DNA from: Gemmatimonadota bacterium
GTDB lineage: Bacteria > Gemmatimonadota > Gemmatimonadetes > Gemmatimonadales > Gemmatimonadaceae
DNA: 64,000 bases
Assembly (NCBI GenBank): GCA_016874035.1
Contig: VGVM01000001.1
Coordinates: 101,878 to 165,877, forward strand
Direction of reading: 5' to 3'
The first letter of the stretch is position 1; each line of letters begins with the position of its first letter. Below are positions 47,028 to 54,878 of the stretch, one piece after another. The position numbers were made by a program, and so were the translations under genes. The notes beneath the pieces were generated by a model. It had not been told where the DNA came from. It worked only from the letters and a program-made list of their open reading frames with translations, and made no database searches.

Positions 47028-47213
47028 ATGAAGAAGCTCGTACTCGCCGCGACGATTTTCGTTGCCGCCGCTTGCGCCGGTGAGAAGCCGGCCGAAGCAC
47101 CGCCGGCTGCTGAGCCGGCGCCGGCTCCGGCGCCCGCGATGGACAGCGCGGCGATGAAGATGGACAGCACCGCTACCAAGATGGACAGCGGCGCGAAGAA
47201 GAAGACGCCGTAA
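47028..47213 (+). CDS. Small lipoprotein with Ala/Pro linker and MDS repeats
   Basis: The ATG at 47028 has AGGAG eight bases upstream. The 61-residue product has a lipobox ending in AAAC near residue 15. The mature part has an Ala/Pro/Glu-rich linker (EAPPAAEPAPAPAPA) and three MDS-type units (MDSAAMKMDSTATKMDS), then a KKK end. No fold is recognisable. A strong terminator follows. It is divergent from the molybdopterin gene. Confidence 0.75.
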   Translation: MKKLVLAATIFVAAACAGEKPAEAPPAAEPAPAPAPAMDSAAMKMDSTATKMDSGAKKKTP

Positions 47214-47243
47214 TCGCGGCTTCACTTCGAGACCGAGAAGAAC

Positions 47244-47278
47244 AGACGGGCGCGCCGAAAGGCGCGCCCGTCTTGCTT
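47244..47278 (+). terminator. Strong intrinsic terminator with GAAA tetraloop
   Basis: Arms at 47244-47256 and 47261-47273 form a perfect 13-bp stem (AGACGGGCGCGCC) closed by GAAA, followed by a short T-rich tail (TTGCTT). It ends the small lipoprotein gene and faces the convergent ygfZ gene. Confidence 0.88.
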
Positions 47279-47294
47279 GGCGGCATCGCAACCG

Positions 47295-48287
47295 TCAGGT
47301 CGCGGTGGTCGAGAACGGCAGCGCCGTAACAGTCGCGCCCAGTGCGCCGCCGTGGCCGTCGTCCACCTCGACGACTTCTCCGTCGGCGACTTCCTTTCGA
47401 ACGTAGGCGAGCGCGATGAGGCCCAGTCGCGGCGAGTGAGCGATCGAACGTAGCTCGCCGGCGGGGTTCTGCGACGGGTGACGCAGCGCGGAGCGCGGGA
47501 CGGGGGTGTTCGCGCCCGCCGTGTCACCCGCTGGCGTCGGAGGTGCGTGAAAGCGTAATCCGCGCAGCGTCCGGTTCACGTGGCCACGGAAGTGAACGCG
47601 CGCGACGGTCTCCTGTCCTGTGTAGCAACCCTTGTCGAACGAGATCGCGCCCAGGTCGGCGCGGTCGAGGGCGGCTTCCTGCGCGAGGGTGTTCTCGTCC
47701 ATATCGGCGCCCCAGAGCGGGCGGCCGGCCTCGACGCGAAGCACTTCCGCGGTCGCCGAATCCAGCTCCGGCATTTCGGCACGCAACGAACGGATCGTGC
47801 CTTCGAGAAACTCCGGCCGCACAATCATCGCGGTGGCCGGGAGCCCGAAATCCGGCACGCGTGCGATAAACCCGCCGTCGTTCGCCGCAACGCTTCCGTA
47901 TGCTGCGAGTGACGCAAAGTCGCTCGCGGCGAATGGCCCGAGCACGGTCACATCGCCAAACTCGGCCGTGATATCGCGCCAGGTGGCAAGCCGCGGGTTC
48001 ACGTACTTGCGGAGCATCGCCAGCAAACCCGGGCCGGCCGCCGCCGAAGTATCGAGCACGAATCGGCCGTCATCGCGGGCGAATACGCGAACGTCGGCGA
48101 TCACCTTGCCCTTTGGAGTCAGCGCCGCGGCGTAGCATCCCATGCCCGGCGCGAGCTTCGCAATGTCGTTGGTGAGGAGTCCGTTCAGGGCCTCCGCCGC
48201 TTTCGGGCCGGTGAACTCGATCCGGACACGGTCGCTTCGCACGACGAACGCCTTGGAGCCGTGGGCCGCTTCGTACGCCGCGCTCAT
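47295..48287 (-). CDS. ygfZ: Folate-binding protein YgfZ/GcvT-like
   Basis: The ATG at 48287 overlaps the upstream glcF stop by 4 bases (ATGA). The 330-residue protein has the hallmark K-G-C-Y-x-G-Q-E motif (ISFDKGCYTGQETVARVHFRGHVN, about residues 220-243) with its essential Cys. Its N-terminal half follows GcvT (RVRIEFTGPKAAEALNGLLTNDI). YgfZ proteins use folate to support the assembly or repair of Fe-S enzymes under oxidative stress. Being the last gene of the glycolate oxidase operon fits protection of GlcF's clusters. A much longer open frame reading to 48782 is a shadow of glcF. Confidence 0.95.
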   Translation of the reverse strand: MSAAYEAAHGSKAFVVRSDRVRIEFTGPKAAEALNGLLTNDIAKLAPGMGCYAAALTPKGKVIADVRVFARDDGRFVLDTSAAAGPGLLAMLRKYVNPRLATWRDITAEFGDVTVLGPFAASDFASLAAYGSVAANDGGFIARVPDFGLPATAMIVRPEFLEGTIRSLRAEMPELDSATAEVLRVEAGRPLWGADMDENTLAQEAALDRADLGAISFDKGCYTGQETVARVHFRGHVNRTLRGLRFHAPPTPAGDTAGANTPVPRSALRHPSQNPAGELRSIAHSPRLGLIALAYVRKEVADGEVVEVDDGHGGALGATVTALPFSTTAT

Positions 48288-49525
48288 ACGTTTGCCTCGC
48301 GCGAGTAGGCCTCGTCGAGCAACTCGACCGGGTGCCGCACCGACACGCGCGACCCCGCGCGCAGGAGGCCGGCGCCGATGTGCATCATGCAACCGGGGTT
48401 GCCCGTGGCGACGCAGTCGGCGCCGCTCGCCGCGATGCTCGCCATCTTGGGCGCGAGGATGCGCTGGGACAGCCCGGGATTCTCGAGCGAGTACAATCCG
48501 GCCGCGCCGCAGCACGACGAAGCATCGGGCAGGTCGTGTGCATCGGTCAGCCTGAGGGCGGCGAGCAACTTCGCGGGTGGGTCCGTGAGTCGCTGCGCGT
48601 GCTGCAGGTGGCAGGGGTGGTCCACGGCGAGCTTTCGCGGCTGTCCTGCGGCCTGGATCGGTCCTGCGGCAGCAAGCAGTTCGCTGACGTCGCGCACGCG
48701 GCTCGCGAACGTGCGCGCACGCGCGGACCATTCCTCGTCGTCGGCGAGCAGGTGGTCGTACTCCTTCATCGCCGCTCCGCACCCCGCGGAGTTCACGGCG
48801 ACGTACGCGGCGCCCGACGCCTCGAACGCCGCGATGTTCTCCCGCGCGAGCGCGCGGGCGGCATCACGCGCGCCCGCATGGGCGTGCAACGCGCCGCAGC
48901 ACTTCTGGCCCGGCGATGACACGATGCGGTATCCGTTGTACGCCAACGTTCGCTCGGTCGCGCGGTTTACGGGCGCGAGCAGGCCTTCCATGACACAGCC
49001 TTGAAGCACGGCGACATCCTCGCGCGAGGGAGTGCCGGCGCGCGGGCGATAGTCGCGGGCGCGCGCGCGGTGGCTCACTGCGAGCGTCGCCATCATGATC
49101 CCGATTCGGCCCGGCAGCCTCGACAACAGTGCGGCGAGACCGAGCGCGCGAAGCGCGCGGCCTGCGCTGAAGAACGCGGCCGCGAGAGTCGGCGTCGCAA
49201 ATACGTACAGGAGGACCCGCGTCGGGAGGGACAGCGGTCGTCGCTCCACCATCTTCGCGCGAGTTTCCTCGAGCAGGTGTCCGTAGGGCACGCCGCTCGG
49301 GCAGGCGGTCTCACACGCACGACAGCCGAGGCATTGGTCGAGGTGCAGCGCTGCCGCCGGGTCGGCTACGGCGAGCGAACCATCGGCGATGGCCTTCATC
49401 AGCACGATCCGTCCGCGTGGCGAATCGTTCTCGTCGTCCAGCGTCAGGTACGTCGGGCAGGCCTGCGTGCAAAACCCGCAATGCACACACAGGTCGGCGC
49501 CGGCAAGCGGCTTCGGCGCGGTCAC
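48284..49525 (-). CDS. glcF: Glycolate oxidase iron-sulfur subunit GlcF
   Basis: The GTG at 49525 overlaps the glcE stop (GTGA), giving 413 residues. Two 4Fe-4S motifs lie near the N-terminus: CVHCGFCTQACPTY and CLGCRACETACPSG. Two CCG-type domains follow, with a Cys-rich PGQKCCGALHAHAGARDAA, NSAGCGAAMKEYDHLL and SSCCGAAGLYSLENPGLSQRIL. The protein feeds electrons from GlcDE to a membrane acceptor. Earlier in-frame sequence (to 49879) is a shadow of glcE. Confidence 0.95.
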   Translation of the reverse strand: MTAPKPLAGADLCVHCGFCTQACPTYLTLDDENDSPRGRIVLMKAIADGSLAVADPAAALHLDQCLGCRACETACPSGVPYGHLLEETRAKMVERRPLSLPTRVLLYVFATPTLAAAFFSAGRALRALGLAALLSRLPGRIGIMMATLAVSHRARARDYRPRAGTPSREDVAVLQGCVMEGLLAPVNRATERTLAYNGYRIVSSPGQKCCGALHAHAGARDAARALARENIAAFEASGAAYVAVNSAGCGAAMKEYDHLLADDEEWSARARTFASRVRDVSELLAAAGPIQAAGQPRKLAVDHPCHLQHAQRLTDPPAKLLAALRLTDAHDLPDASSCCGAAGLYSLENPGLSQRILAPKMASIAASGADCVATGNPGCMMHIGAGLLRAGSRVSVRHPVELLDEAYSREANV

Positions 49526-50442
49526 GCCGACTCCCCGAGCACGCCCGGGTTCAGTATTGCCGCCGGGTCGAAGCGTTCCTTGATCCGCCGCGCGAGCGGC
49601 AGCGCGAGTGCGTCCTGTTCGATTGACCGCACCGGTGCATTCGTCTCTCTCACGAGACTCCAGGCCGAAGCCTCGCACTCGGTCAGGCTTCCCAGCGCGC
49701 GCAACATGCGTTCCGCTGCGCTGACCAACGCCGCGTTGCCGGCGAACCGGACGAGCAGTGCGCCCACCTCCGCGTTGAGTGCGGCGGCCGATGCAGCCGA
49801 CAACGGCTCGACCGCCAGGGGCGTGATCGCGCCGCGCCGGATGTCCGCAGCGGCGCCCGGTTCGCACGCGACGATCCACGTGCGATCCACCGCCGGCCGC
49901 GCGCGCAACCGCACCGTCACTTCGGTGATCACGCCGAGCGCGCCGAACGAGCCCACGAGGAGCCGCGTGAGGTCAAAGCCCGCGACGTTCTTCACGACGC
50001 GCCCTCCGCCACGTACCGTAGTCGCGAGTCCGTCAACGAACTCGAGGCCCAGCGCGATGTCGCGCGGCCGGCCGAGTGCGCGGGCGAGCGGTCCGTTCGT
50101 CGCTGTCGCGAAGGTTGCGCCGACGGTGCCGTGATTGCCGCCCCACGGCGTGAGCGTGCACCACTGGTTGTGCTCGGCGCAGATCGCGTCGAGCTCGGCC
50201 AGGGTTGTCCCGGCGCGAACGGTCAGCGTGAGGTCCCCGGGCACGTAGGCGACCACGCCTCGCAACTCGCGGAGGCTGACGGGTGTTGCGTCCGCGCGGA
50301 TCCGCGATGCCGGTGTGCCCGCGTCCGACCACGTGCCGCCCGCGACAACCCGCAGTCGCTGGACGGCGGCGCGGGCGTCGCGCACGATGTCGGCAAGCTC
50401 CGCGACCGAACGCGGGGCAGCGAGCGAGCTCGTGCCTGTCAT
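49522..50442 (-). CDS. glcE: Glycolate oxidase FAD-binding subunit GlcE
   Basis: The ATG at 50442 overlaps the glcD stop by 4 bases (ATGA). The 306-residue protein has an FAD-binding PCMH-type domain: VVAGGTWSD, the DLTLTVRAGTTLAELD strand, TPWGGNHGTVGATFATATNGPLA and RVVKNVAGFDLTRLLVGSFGALGVITEV. It lacks the C-terminal catalytic half of GlcD, as expected for GlcE. It forms the glycolate oxidase complex with GlcD and GlcF. Confidence 0.94.
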   Translation of the reverse strand: MTGTSSLAAPRSVAELADIVRDARAAVQRLRVVAGGTWSDAGTPASRIRADATPVSLRELRGVVAYVPGDLTLTVRAGTTLAELDAICAEHNQWCTLTPWGGNHGTVGATFATATNGPLARALGRPRDIALGLEFVDGLATTVRGGGRVVKNVAGFDLTRLLVGSFGALGVITEVTVRLRARPAVDRTWIVACEPGAAADIRRGAITPLAVEPLSAASAAALNAEVGALLVRFAGNAALVSAAERMLRALGSLTECEASAWSLVRETNAPVRSIEQDALALPLARRIKERFDPAAILNPGVLGESA

Positions 50443-51866
50443 GACCGGGCCGCCGGCGTGGCCATCCATTCACGGCAGCGGTGTACCGGCACGACCTTGC
50501 CCGGGTTAGCGCGGCGTGCGGGATCCCACGCGTCGCGCAGTCGGCACATCGCGTCGAGCGAGTCGGGCGTGAACAGGTCTTCCATATACGGAAGCTTGTC
50601 CAGGCCTACGCCATGTTCGCCGGTGATCGAACCGCCCTCGGCGATGCAGGCGGCCATGATCTCGTCGCAGGCCGCATGCACACGGGCCGCCTCCGCCGAG
50701 TCATGCCCGTTGTACGGGATGTTCGGGTGGAGATTGCCGTCGCCGGCATGGAAGACATTGCAGACGCGAATGCCGTGCTTCTCGGCGATACGCGCCACCT
50801 CACGAAGCACCGGTGCGAGGCGTGTGCGCGGCACGACGGCATCCTGCACGGCGAGTGTCGGCGCCACGCGGCCCATCGCGCCGAACGCCTTCTTGCGGCC
50901 CTGCCACAGCTTGGCGCGCGCGGCCGCATCGGTCGCGGTCTTCACCGATCGAGCGCCTGCAGCCGTGCAGTGTCTGGTGATTTCGGCGACGTCGTCGTCG
51001 AGTCCGGCAGCCGGTCCATCCACTTCAACGAGCAGGCATGCCGCGGCGTCGGTTGGGTAGCCGGCGGCGTAGATGGACGCTTCGACAGCCGCGATCGTGC
51101 CGGCGTCAACAAGTTCCAGCGCCGCGGGTACGATGCCCGCGGCGATGATCGTACTGACCGCGTCGGCCGCGCCATCCACCGTCGTGAAATCGGCGAGCAT
51201 GGTGCAGATCCGCTCGGGATTCGGCGTCAGCCGCACTGTGATGTCCACCGCGAGCCCGAAGCAGCCTTCCGAACCGACGAATGCGCCGAGCAAGTCGAAC
51301 CCGACGGCATCGGCATCCGGCGTCCGCAGCTCGAGCAACTCGCCGTCCGGCAGCACAACCGTTGCCGCGAGGACATGGTTCAGCGTCACGCCGTACTTGA
51401 GGCAGTGGGGTCCGCCGGCGTTCTCGGCGACATTGCCGCCGATCGTGCACGCCGCCTGGCTGGACGGGTCCGGCGCGTAGTGCAGGCCGAAGGGAGTCGC
51501 CGCCTTCGTAAGCGAGACGTTGACGACACCGGGTTCGACCGTCGCGGAGCGCGCCTCGGGGTCGATCGCCAGGATGCGGCGCATGCGCTGCATGCCGATC
51601 ATGACCACGCCGTCAGCGAGCGAGCCGCCCGAGAGCCCTGTTCCGGCGCCGCGAGCGACCCAGGGCGCGTTGGCGGCCGCGAGGGCCTGCACGACCGCGA
51701 TGGCCTCCTCGCGATTCCCCGGCGCCACGAACAGGCGCGGGCGTTTGTGGTAGCCGGGGAGTCCGTCGTTCTCGTAGACGAGGAGTTCACTCGCGCCGGT
51801 CTTCACGTGACGCGGCCCCACGATATTCGCGAGCCGGTCCGCCAGAATGCGCGTGTTGGAATCCAC
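50439..51866 (-). CDS. glcD: Glycolate oxidase catalytic FAD subunit GlcD
   Basis: The GTG at 51866 is the best start (the longer open frame to 52130 reads through a terminator and the sigma gene's 3' end), giving 475 residues. The FAD site has WVARGAGTGLSGGSLADGVVM and YAPDPSSQAACTIGGNVAENAGGPHCLKYG. The cap and C-terminal domain has VCNVFHAGDGNLHPNI and GGSITGEHGVGLDKLPYM, with the active-site histidines. It oxidises glycolate to glyoxylate, or D-lactate in close relatives. It is the first gene of the four-gene glcDEF-ygfZ operon, all coupled by 4-base overlaps. Confidence 0.94.
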   Translation of the reverse strand: MDSNTRILADRLANIVGPRHVKTGASELLVYENDGLPGYHKRPRLFVAPGNREEAIAVVQALAAANAPWVARGAGTGLSGGSLADGVVMIGMQRMRRILAIDPEARSATVEPGVVNVSLTKAATPFGLHYAPDPSSQAACTIGGNVAENAGGPHCLKYGVTLNHVLAATVVLPDGELLELRTPDADAVGFDLLGAFVGSEGCFGLAVDITVRLTPNPERICTMLADFTTVDGAADAVSTIIAAGIVPAALELVDAGTIAAVEASIYAAGYPTDAAACLLVEVDGPAAGLDDDVAEITRHCTAAGARSVKTATDAAARAKLWQGRKKAFGAMGRVAPTLAVQDAVVPRTRLAPVLREVARIAEKHGIRVCNVFHAGDGNLHPNIPYNGHDSAEAARVHAACDEIMAACIAEGGSITGEHGVGLDKLPYMEDLFTPDSLDAMCRLRDAWDPARRANPGKVVPVHRCREWMATPAARS

Positions 51867-51947
51867 ATCCGAAATATCAGGGCGTTGCCGGTGAGCTACA
51901 ACGCGCGGACCGGGCCGGCGGCGCACGGCGGTACCGCTGAAAAGCGA

Positions 51948-51973
51948 AGCGCCGAGCAACTTCGCTCGGCGCT
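51948..51973 (-). terminator. Intrinsic terminator downstream of the sigma factor
   Basis: Arms at 51948-51957 and 51964-51973 form a perfect 10-bp stem (AGCGCCGAGC) with a 6-base loop; on the minus strand TCGCTTTTC follows. It separates the sigma gene from the glc operon. Confidence 0.8.
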
Positions 51974-52035
51974 CCGGGTTCAACGCATACGACCCGATTC
52001 CGGGCGGATCGTACGGTTGGGTGGGGTTCTTAGGA

Positions 52036-52926
52036 TCAGGTGATGGCCCAGAAGCCGGCCAGCGCGCGGCCTTCGGGCGCGGTGCGCAGCTTCTCGAATG
52101 CGCGCTCACGGATCTGGCGGATCCGCTCACGGGTGACGCCCATGAGCTCGCCGATCTTCTCGAGCGTCATCGCCTCGGCGCCTTCATCCAAGCCATAGTA
52201 CAGGTTGAGGATCTTCCGCTCGCGTGGCGTGAGATGCCGACGGAACACCGAGCGAATCGTCTCCTTCATCAGGTTTACGTCGGTCGTCTCCTCGATCTCG
52301 ACGCCGTCCGCGCCCGCGAACCGTTCGCCAAGCGAACTGGCCTCGCGGTCACTGCGGTCCACCGGCGCGTCGAGTGACATCTCGGCGGCCGACATCTGTT
52401 TCGAGTTCCGGATATTCTCGGCCGTATCGTCGAGCATGCGGCCGAGTTCATGATCGGTCGGGTCCCGCTTGAGGACCTGGCCCAGGATCGTCTCGGCGCG
52501 GGACAGGCGAATCAGCGCGGAGTTCTGGTTGAGCGGGATACGGACGGAGCGCGTCTGCTCCGCGAGCGCCTTGAGCACGGCCTGGCGCACCCACCACACG
52601 GCGTATGAAATGAACTTCACGCCCTGATCGGGATCGAACTTCTTGACTGCCTTGAGCAGGCCTTCGTTGCCGATCGCAACGAGTTCGGAGAGATCCAGTC
52701 CGTGGCCCTGGTACTTCTTGACGTAGGAGATGACGAACCGGAGGTTCGACGTCACCAAGCGCTCGGCGGCGGCTTCGTCGCCCTTTTGCACGAGGCGCGC
52801 GAGGCGCTTCTCCTCGGCTGGGTCCGAGATCAGGGGAAGCTTCTGGATGTCATGCAGGTACTGGTCGAACGCCGACGAAGGCGATGAACGGAAATAGCGG
52901 CCCTTCGTCTCAGCAGCATGCTGCAT
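52036..52926 (-). CDS. Sigma-70 family RNA polymerase sigma factor, primary-like (RpoD/SigA type without region 1.1)
   Basis: The ATG at 52926 gives 296 residues. Region 1.2 has FDQYLHDIQKLPLISDPAEEKRLARLVQKGD; region 2 has NLRFVISYVKKYQGHGLDLSELVAIGNEGLLKAVKKFDPDQGVKFISYAVWWVRQAV (the -10 recognition helix is complete). Region 3 and region 4 follow, with ERKILNLYYGLDEG and the helix-turn-helix MTLEKIGELMGVTRERIRQIRERAFEKLR. Region 1.1 is absent, as in the short primary sigma factors of Bacteroidetes, which this protein most resembles by eye. It could be the primary sigma or a group 2 factor. An inverted repeat lies upstream in its likely promoter region (53088-53132). Confidence 0.92.
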   Translation of the reverse strand: MQHAAETKGRYFRSSPSSAFDQYLHDIQKLPLISDPAEEKRLARLVQKGDEAAAERLVTSNLRFVISYVKKYQGHGLDLSELVAIGNEGLLKAVKKFDPDQGVKFISYAVWWVRQAVLKALAEQTRSVRIPLNQNSALIRLSRAETILGQVLKRDPTDHELGRMLDDTAENIRNSKQMSAAEMSLDAPVDRSDREASSLGERFAGADGVEIEETTDVNLMKETIRSVFRRHLTPRERKILNLYYGLDEGAEAMTLEKIGELMGVTRERIRQIRERAFEKLRTAPEGRALAGFWAIT

Positions 52927-53087
52927 ACTCACCCCAGAAAGGACGTTGCAGTGCACGACGAGCGATCGAACCCCCGCGGAAAACACCGTTCCGCAGGGAC
53001 GCGCACGATAGGGGGCGGGGCGTGAATTGGTCAACACCCGCGGAACATCGGGCTGCCAAACGGCCCGGCAGTCACCGACCTAAATGA

Positions 53088-53132
53088 TTGTCAGGACTTG
53101 TCTTAGGTCAGTGTCACAAATCTGACTGACAA
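53088..53132 (-). promoter_or_regulatory. Inverted repeat in an AT-rich spot upstream of the sigma gene
   Basis: TTGTCAG at 53088-53094 and CTGACAA at 53126-53132 form an inverted pair, with GTCAG/CTGAC pairs between them. The spot is AT-rich relative to its surroundings and lies 160-200 bases upstream of the sigma gene ATG. It may hold a promoter or operator; no spacing fits a clean -35/-10 pair. Confidence 0.35.
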
Positions 53133-53138
53133 ATACTG

Positions 53139-54239
53139 CTACAGCACGCGGCCGAGGGCTCGGTTGATTACTTCGGCCGGCACAGGCGTCCCGAATCCGG
53201 AACCGGAACCGTGCGGGCGGCCGACACCGGCGCAAAGCGAAAACTCGATCGCGCCGTCACGCGCCTTCTTGTCGGCGCGCATCGCGTCGAGCACGGCGTC
53301 GAGGCGCAGGCCGGCCGCGCGCGCATCCGTCGGCAACCCTGCGGTCGCAATCGCCGCGCGGAGGCGCGCCTCGAAGTCCGCAGCGGCGATCCCGAGGTCC
53401 ACGGCGATCCGCGCCTCGACCACCATGCCGATTGCGACGCAGTCGCCGTGCAGGAGCGCGTAGCGACACGCCGCCTCGATTGCATGACCGACCGTGTGGC
53501 CGAAGTTCAGCATCTTGCGGGCGTCGGCCTCGCGTTCGTCCAGGGCCACGACAGCGGCCTTCATTCGCACGTTGCGTGACACGAGTTCGTGCACGGTGTC
53601 CGACGACGCGGTTCGCGCGGCCACGGCGCCGGTGGCTTGCTCGATCCACGCGAACTCGTCTTCCGACGTGATGGCGCCGTGCTTGATCGCCTCGGCCAAC
53701 CCGTTGCGCACATGTTGATCGGGCAACGTGGCGAGCGTTGCGGGGTCGATGCAGACGAGCACGGGCTGGTGAAAGGCGCCCACCAGGTTCTTCCCGGCCG
53801 GCGTGTCCACGCCGGTCTTGCCGCCGATCGCGGCGTCAATCATGGCGAGGAGGGACGTCGGCACCTGGATGAACGGCACTCCCCGCATGTAGGTGGCGGC
53901 GACAAACCCCGCGAGATCGCCGACCACACCGCCGCCCAGTGCAATGATGGTCGAGTCTCGACCGAAGCCGCGCGCGAGGAGCTGGTCGGTCAGGGTCGCC
54001 CAGGTCTCGCGGGTTTTCGACGCCTCGCCGGCCGGCACGGTGAAGACGTCGGCGGACGCGACGTCCAGCGTACGCGCCAAGGCCAGTGCGTGCAGGTCAT
54101 GGACGTTGGTGTCCGTAATGATCGCCGCACGCGTGCCGCGGATCGCGTCCCGGATCCGTTGCGCGCCGTCATCGGCGAGTGCCGCACCGACGACAATGCG
54201 TGAACCGTGCAGGTCGAGCGCTTCGGCCGGGCGGGGCAT
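53139..54239 (-). CDS. aroB: 3-dehydroquinate synthase
   Basis: The 366-residue protein is the usual length. The NAD-binding and active-site stretch is ALGGGVVGDLAGFVAATYMRGVPFIQVPTSLLAMIDAAIGGKTGVDTPAGKN (about residues 100-150), followed by GLAEAIKHGAI and LNFGHTVGHAIE with the zinc-binding His residues. It makes 3-dehydroquinate from DAHP in the shikimate pathway. It is 46 bases downstream of the PduO-type gene on the same strand; the two are metabolically unrelated. Confidence 0.97.
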   Translation of the reverse strand: MPRPAEALDLHGSRIVVGAALADDGAQRIRDAIRGTRAAIITDTNVHDLHALALARTLDVASADVFTVPAGEASKTRETWATLTDQLLARGFGRDSTIIALGGGVVGDLAGFVAATYMRGVPFIQVPTSLLAMIDAAIGGKTGVDTPAGKNLVGAFHQPVLVCIDPATLATLPDQHVRNGLAEAIKHGAITSEDEFAWIEQATGAVAARTASSDTVHELVSRNVRMKAAVVALDEREADARKMLNFGHTVGHAIEAACRYALLHGDCVAIGMVVEARIAVDLGIAAADFEARLRAAIATAGLPTDARAAGLRLDAVLDAMRADKKARDGAIEFSLCAGVGRPHGSGSGFGTPVPAEVINRALGRVL

Positions 54240-54285
54240 CAGCGTGTGTGCCGCGCGCAGACGGCCACGGGGACTGCCATGCCGA

Positions 54286-54837
54286 CTACCAGGTGACTTC
54301 GCTCGCGCCGGCGCGCCGGTTGGCGACGCGCGCGAGTACGAACAGCAAGTCCGAGAGGCGGTTCAGGTACACGATCACGATCGCGGGGACGTCGGCTTCC
54401 TGACGGAGGCGGACGACCGCCCGCTCGGCGCGCCGGCAGACGGTGCGCGCCACATGGAGCGAGGCGGCCTTCGGCGTTCCGCCCGGCATGATGAACGCCT
54501 TGAGCGGTTGGAGCTCGTCTTCGCCGTCGTCGATCGCCTGCTCGAGTTGCGCGATGCGGCGGTCGGTCAGCCGGGCCTTCTCGAGCTGTTTCCGATGCTC
54601 TTCCGGGTGCGGCGTGGCCAACAGCGCGCCGATCGCGAAGAGATCGCGCTGGATCGGGGCGAGCACCTCGTCAATGCGCGGCATCATTTCCACCGCACGC
54701 ACGACCCCGAGCGATGCGTTGAGTTCGTCCACGTCGCCGTAGGCCGCGACCCGCAGGTCGTCCTTGGAAACGCGATCGCCGCCAAACAGCGCGGTGCGCC
54801 CGTCGTCGCCGGTCTTGGTATAGATCTTCGGAGCCAT
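54286..54837 (-). CDS. PduO-type cob(I)alamin adenosyltransferase
   Basis: The 183-residue protein begins with the signature KIYTKTGDDGRTALFGGDRV, then AAYGDVDELNASLGVVRA (ATP-binding region) and later FIMPGGTPKAASLHVARTVCRRAERAVVRL with the conserved R-x2-R-R-A-E-R. It converts cob(I)alamin to adenosylcobalamin. No cobalamin riboswitch is visible upstream. A TauE- or NiCoT-type transporter elsewhere in the window is not linked. Confidence 0.95.
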   Translation of the reverse strand: MAPKIYTKTGDDGRTALFGGDRVSKDDLRVAAYGDVDELNASLGVVRAVEMMPRIDEVLAPIQRDLFAIGALLATPHPEEHRKQLEKARLTDRRIAQLEQAIDDGEDELQPLKAFIMPGGTPKAASLHVARTVCRRAERAVVRLRQEADVPAIVIVYLNRLSDLLFVLARVANRRAGASEVTW

Positions 54838-54878
54838 GCGCGAAGTTTACCGCCTTGGCCGCGGGTCGGTCGGCGCGT

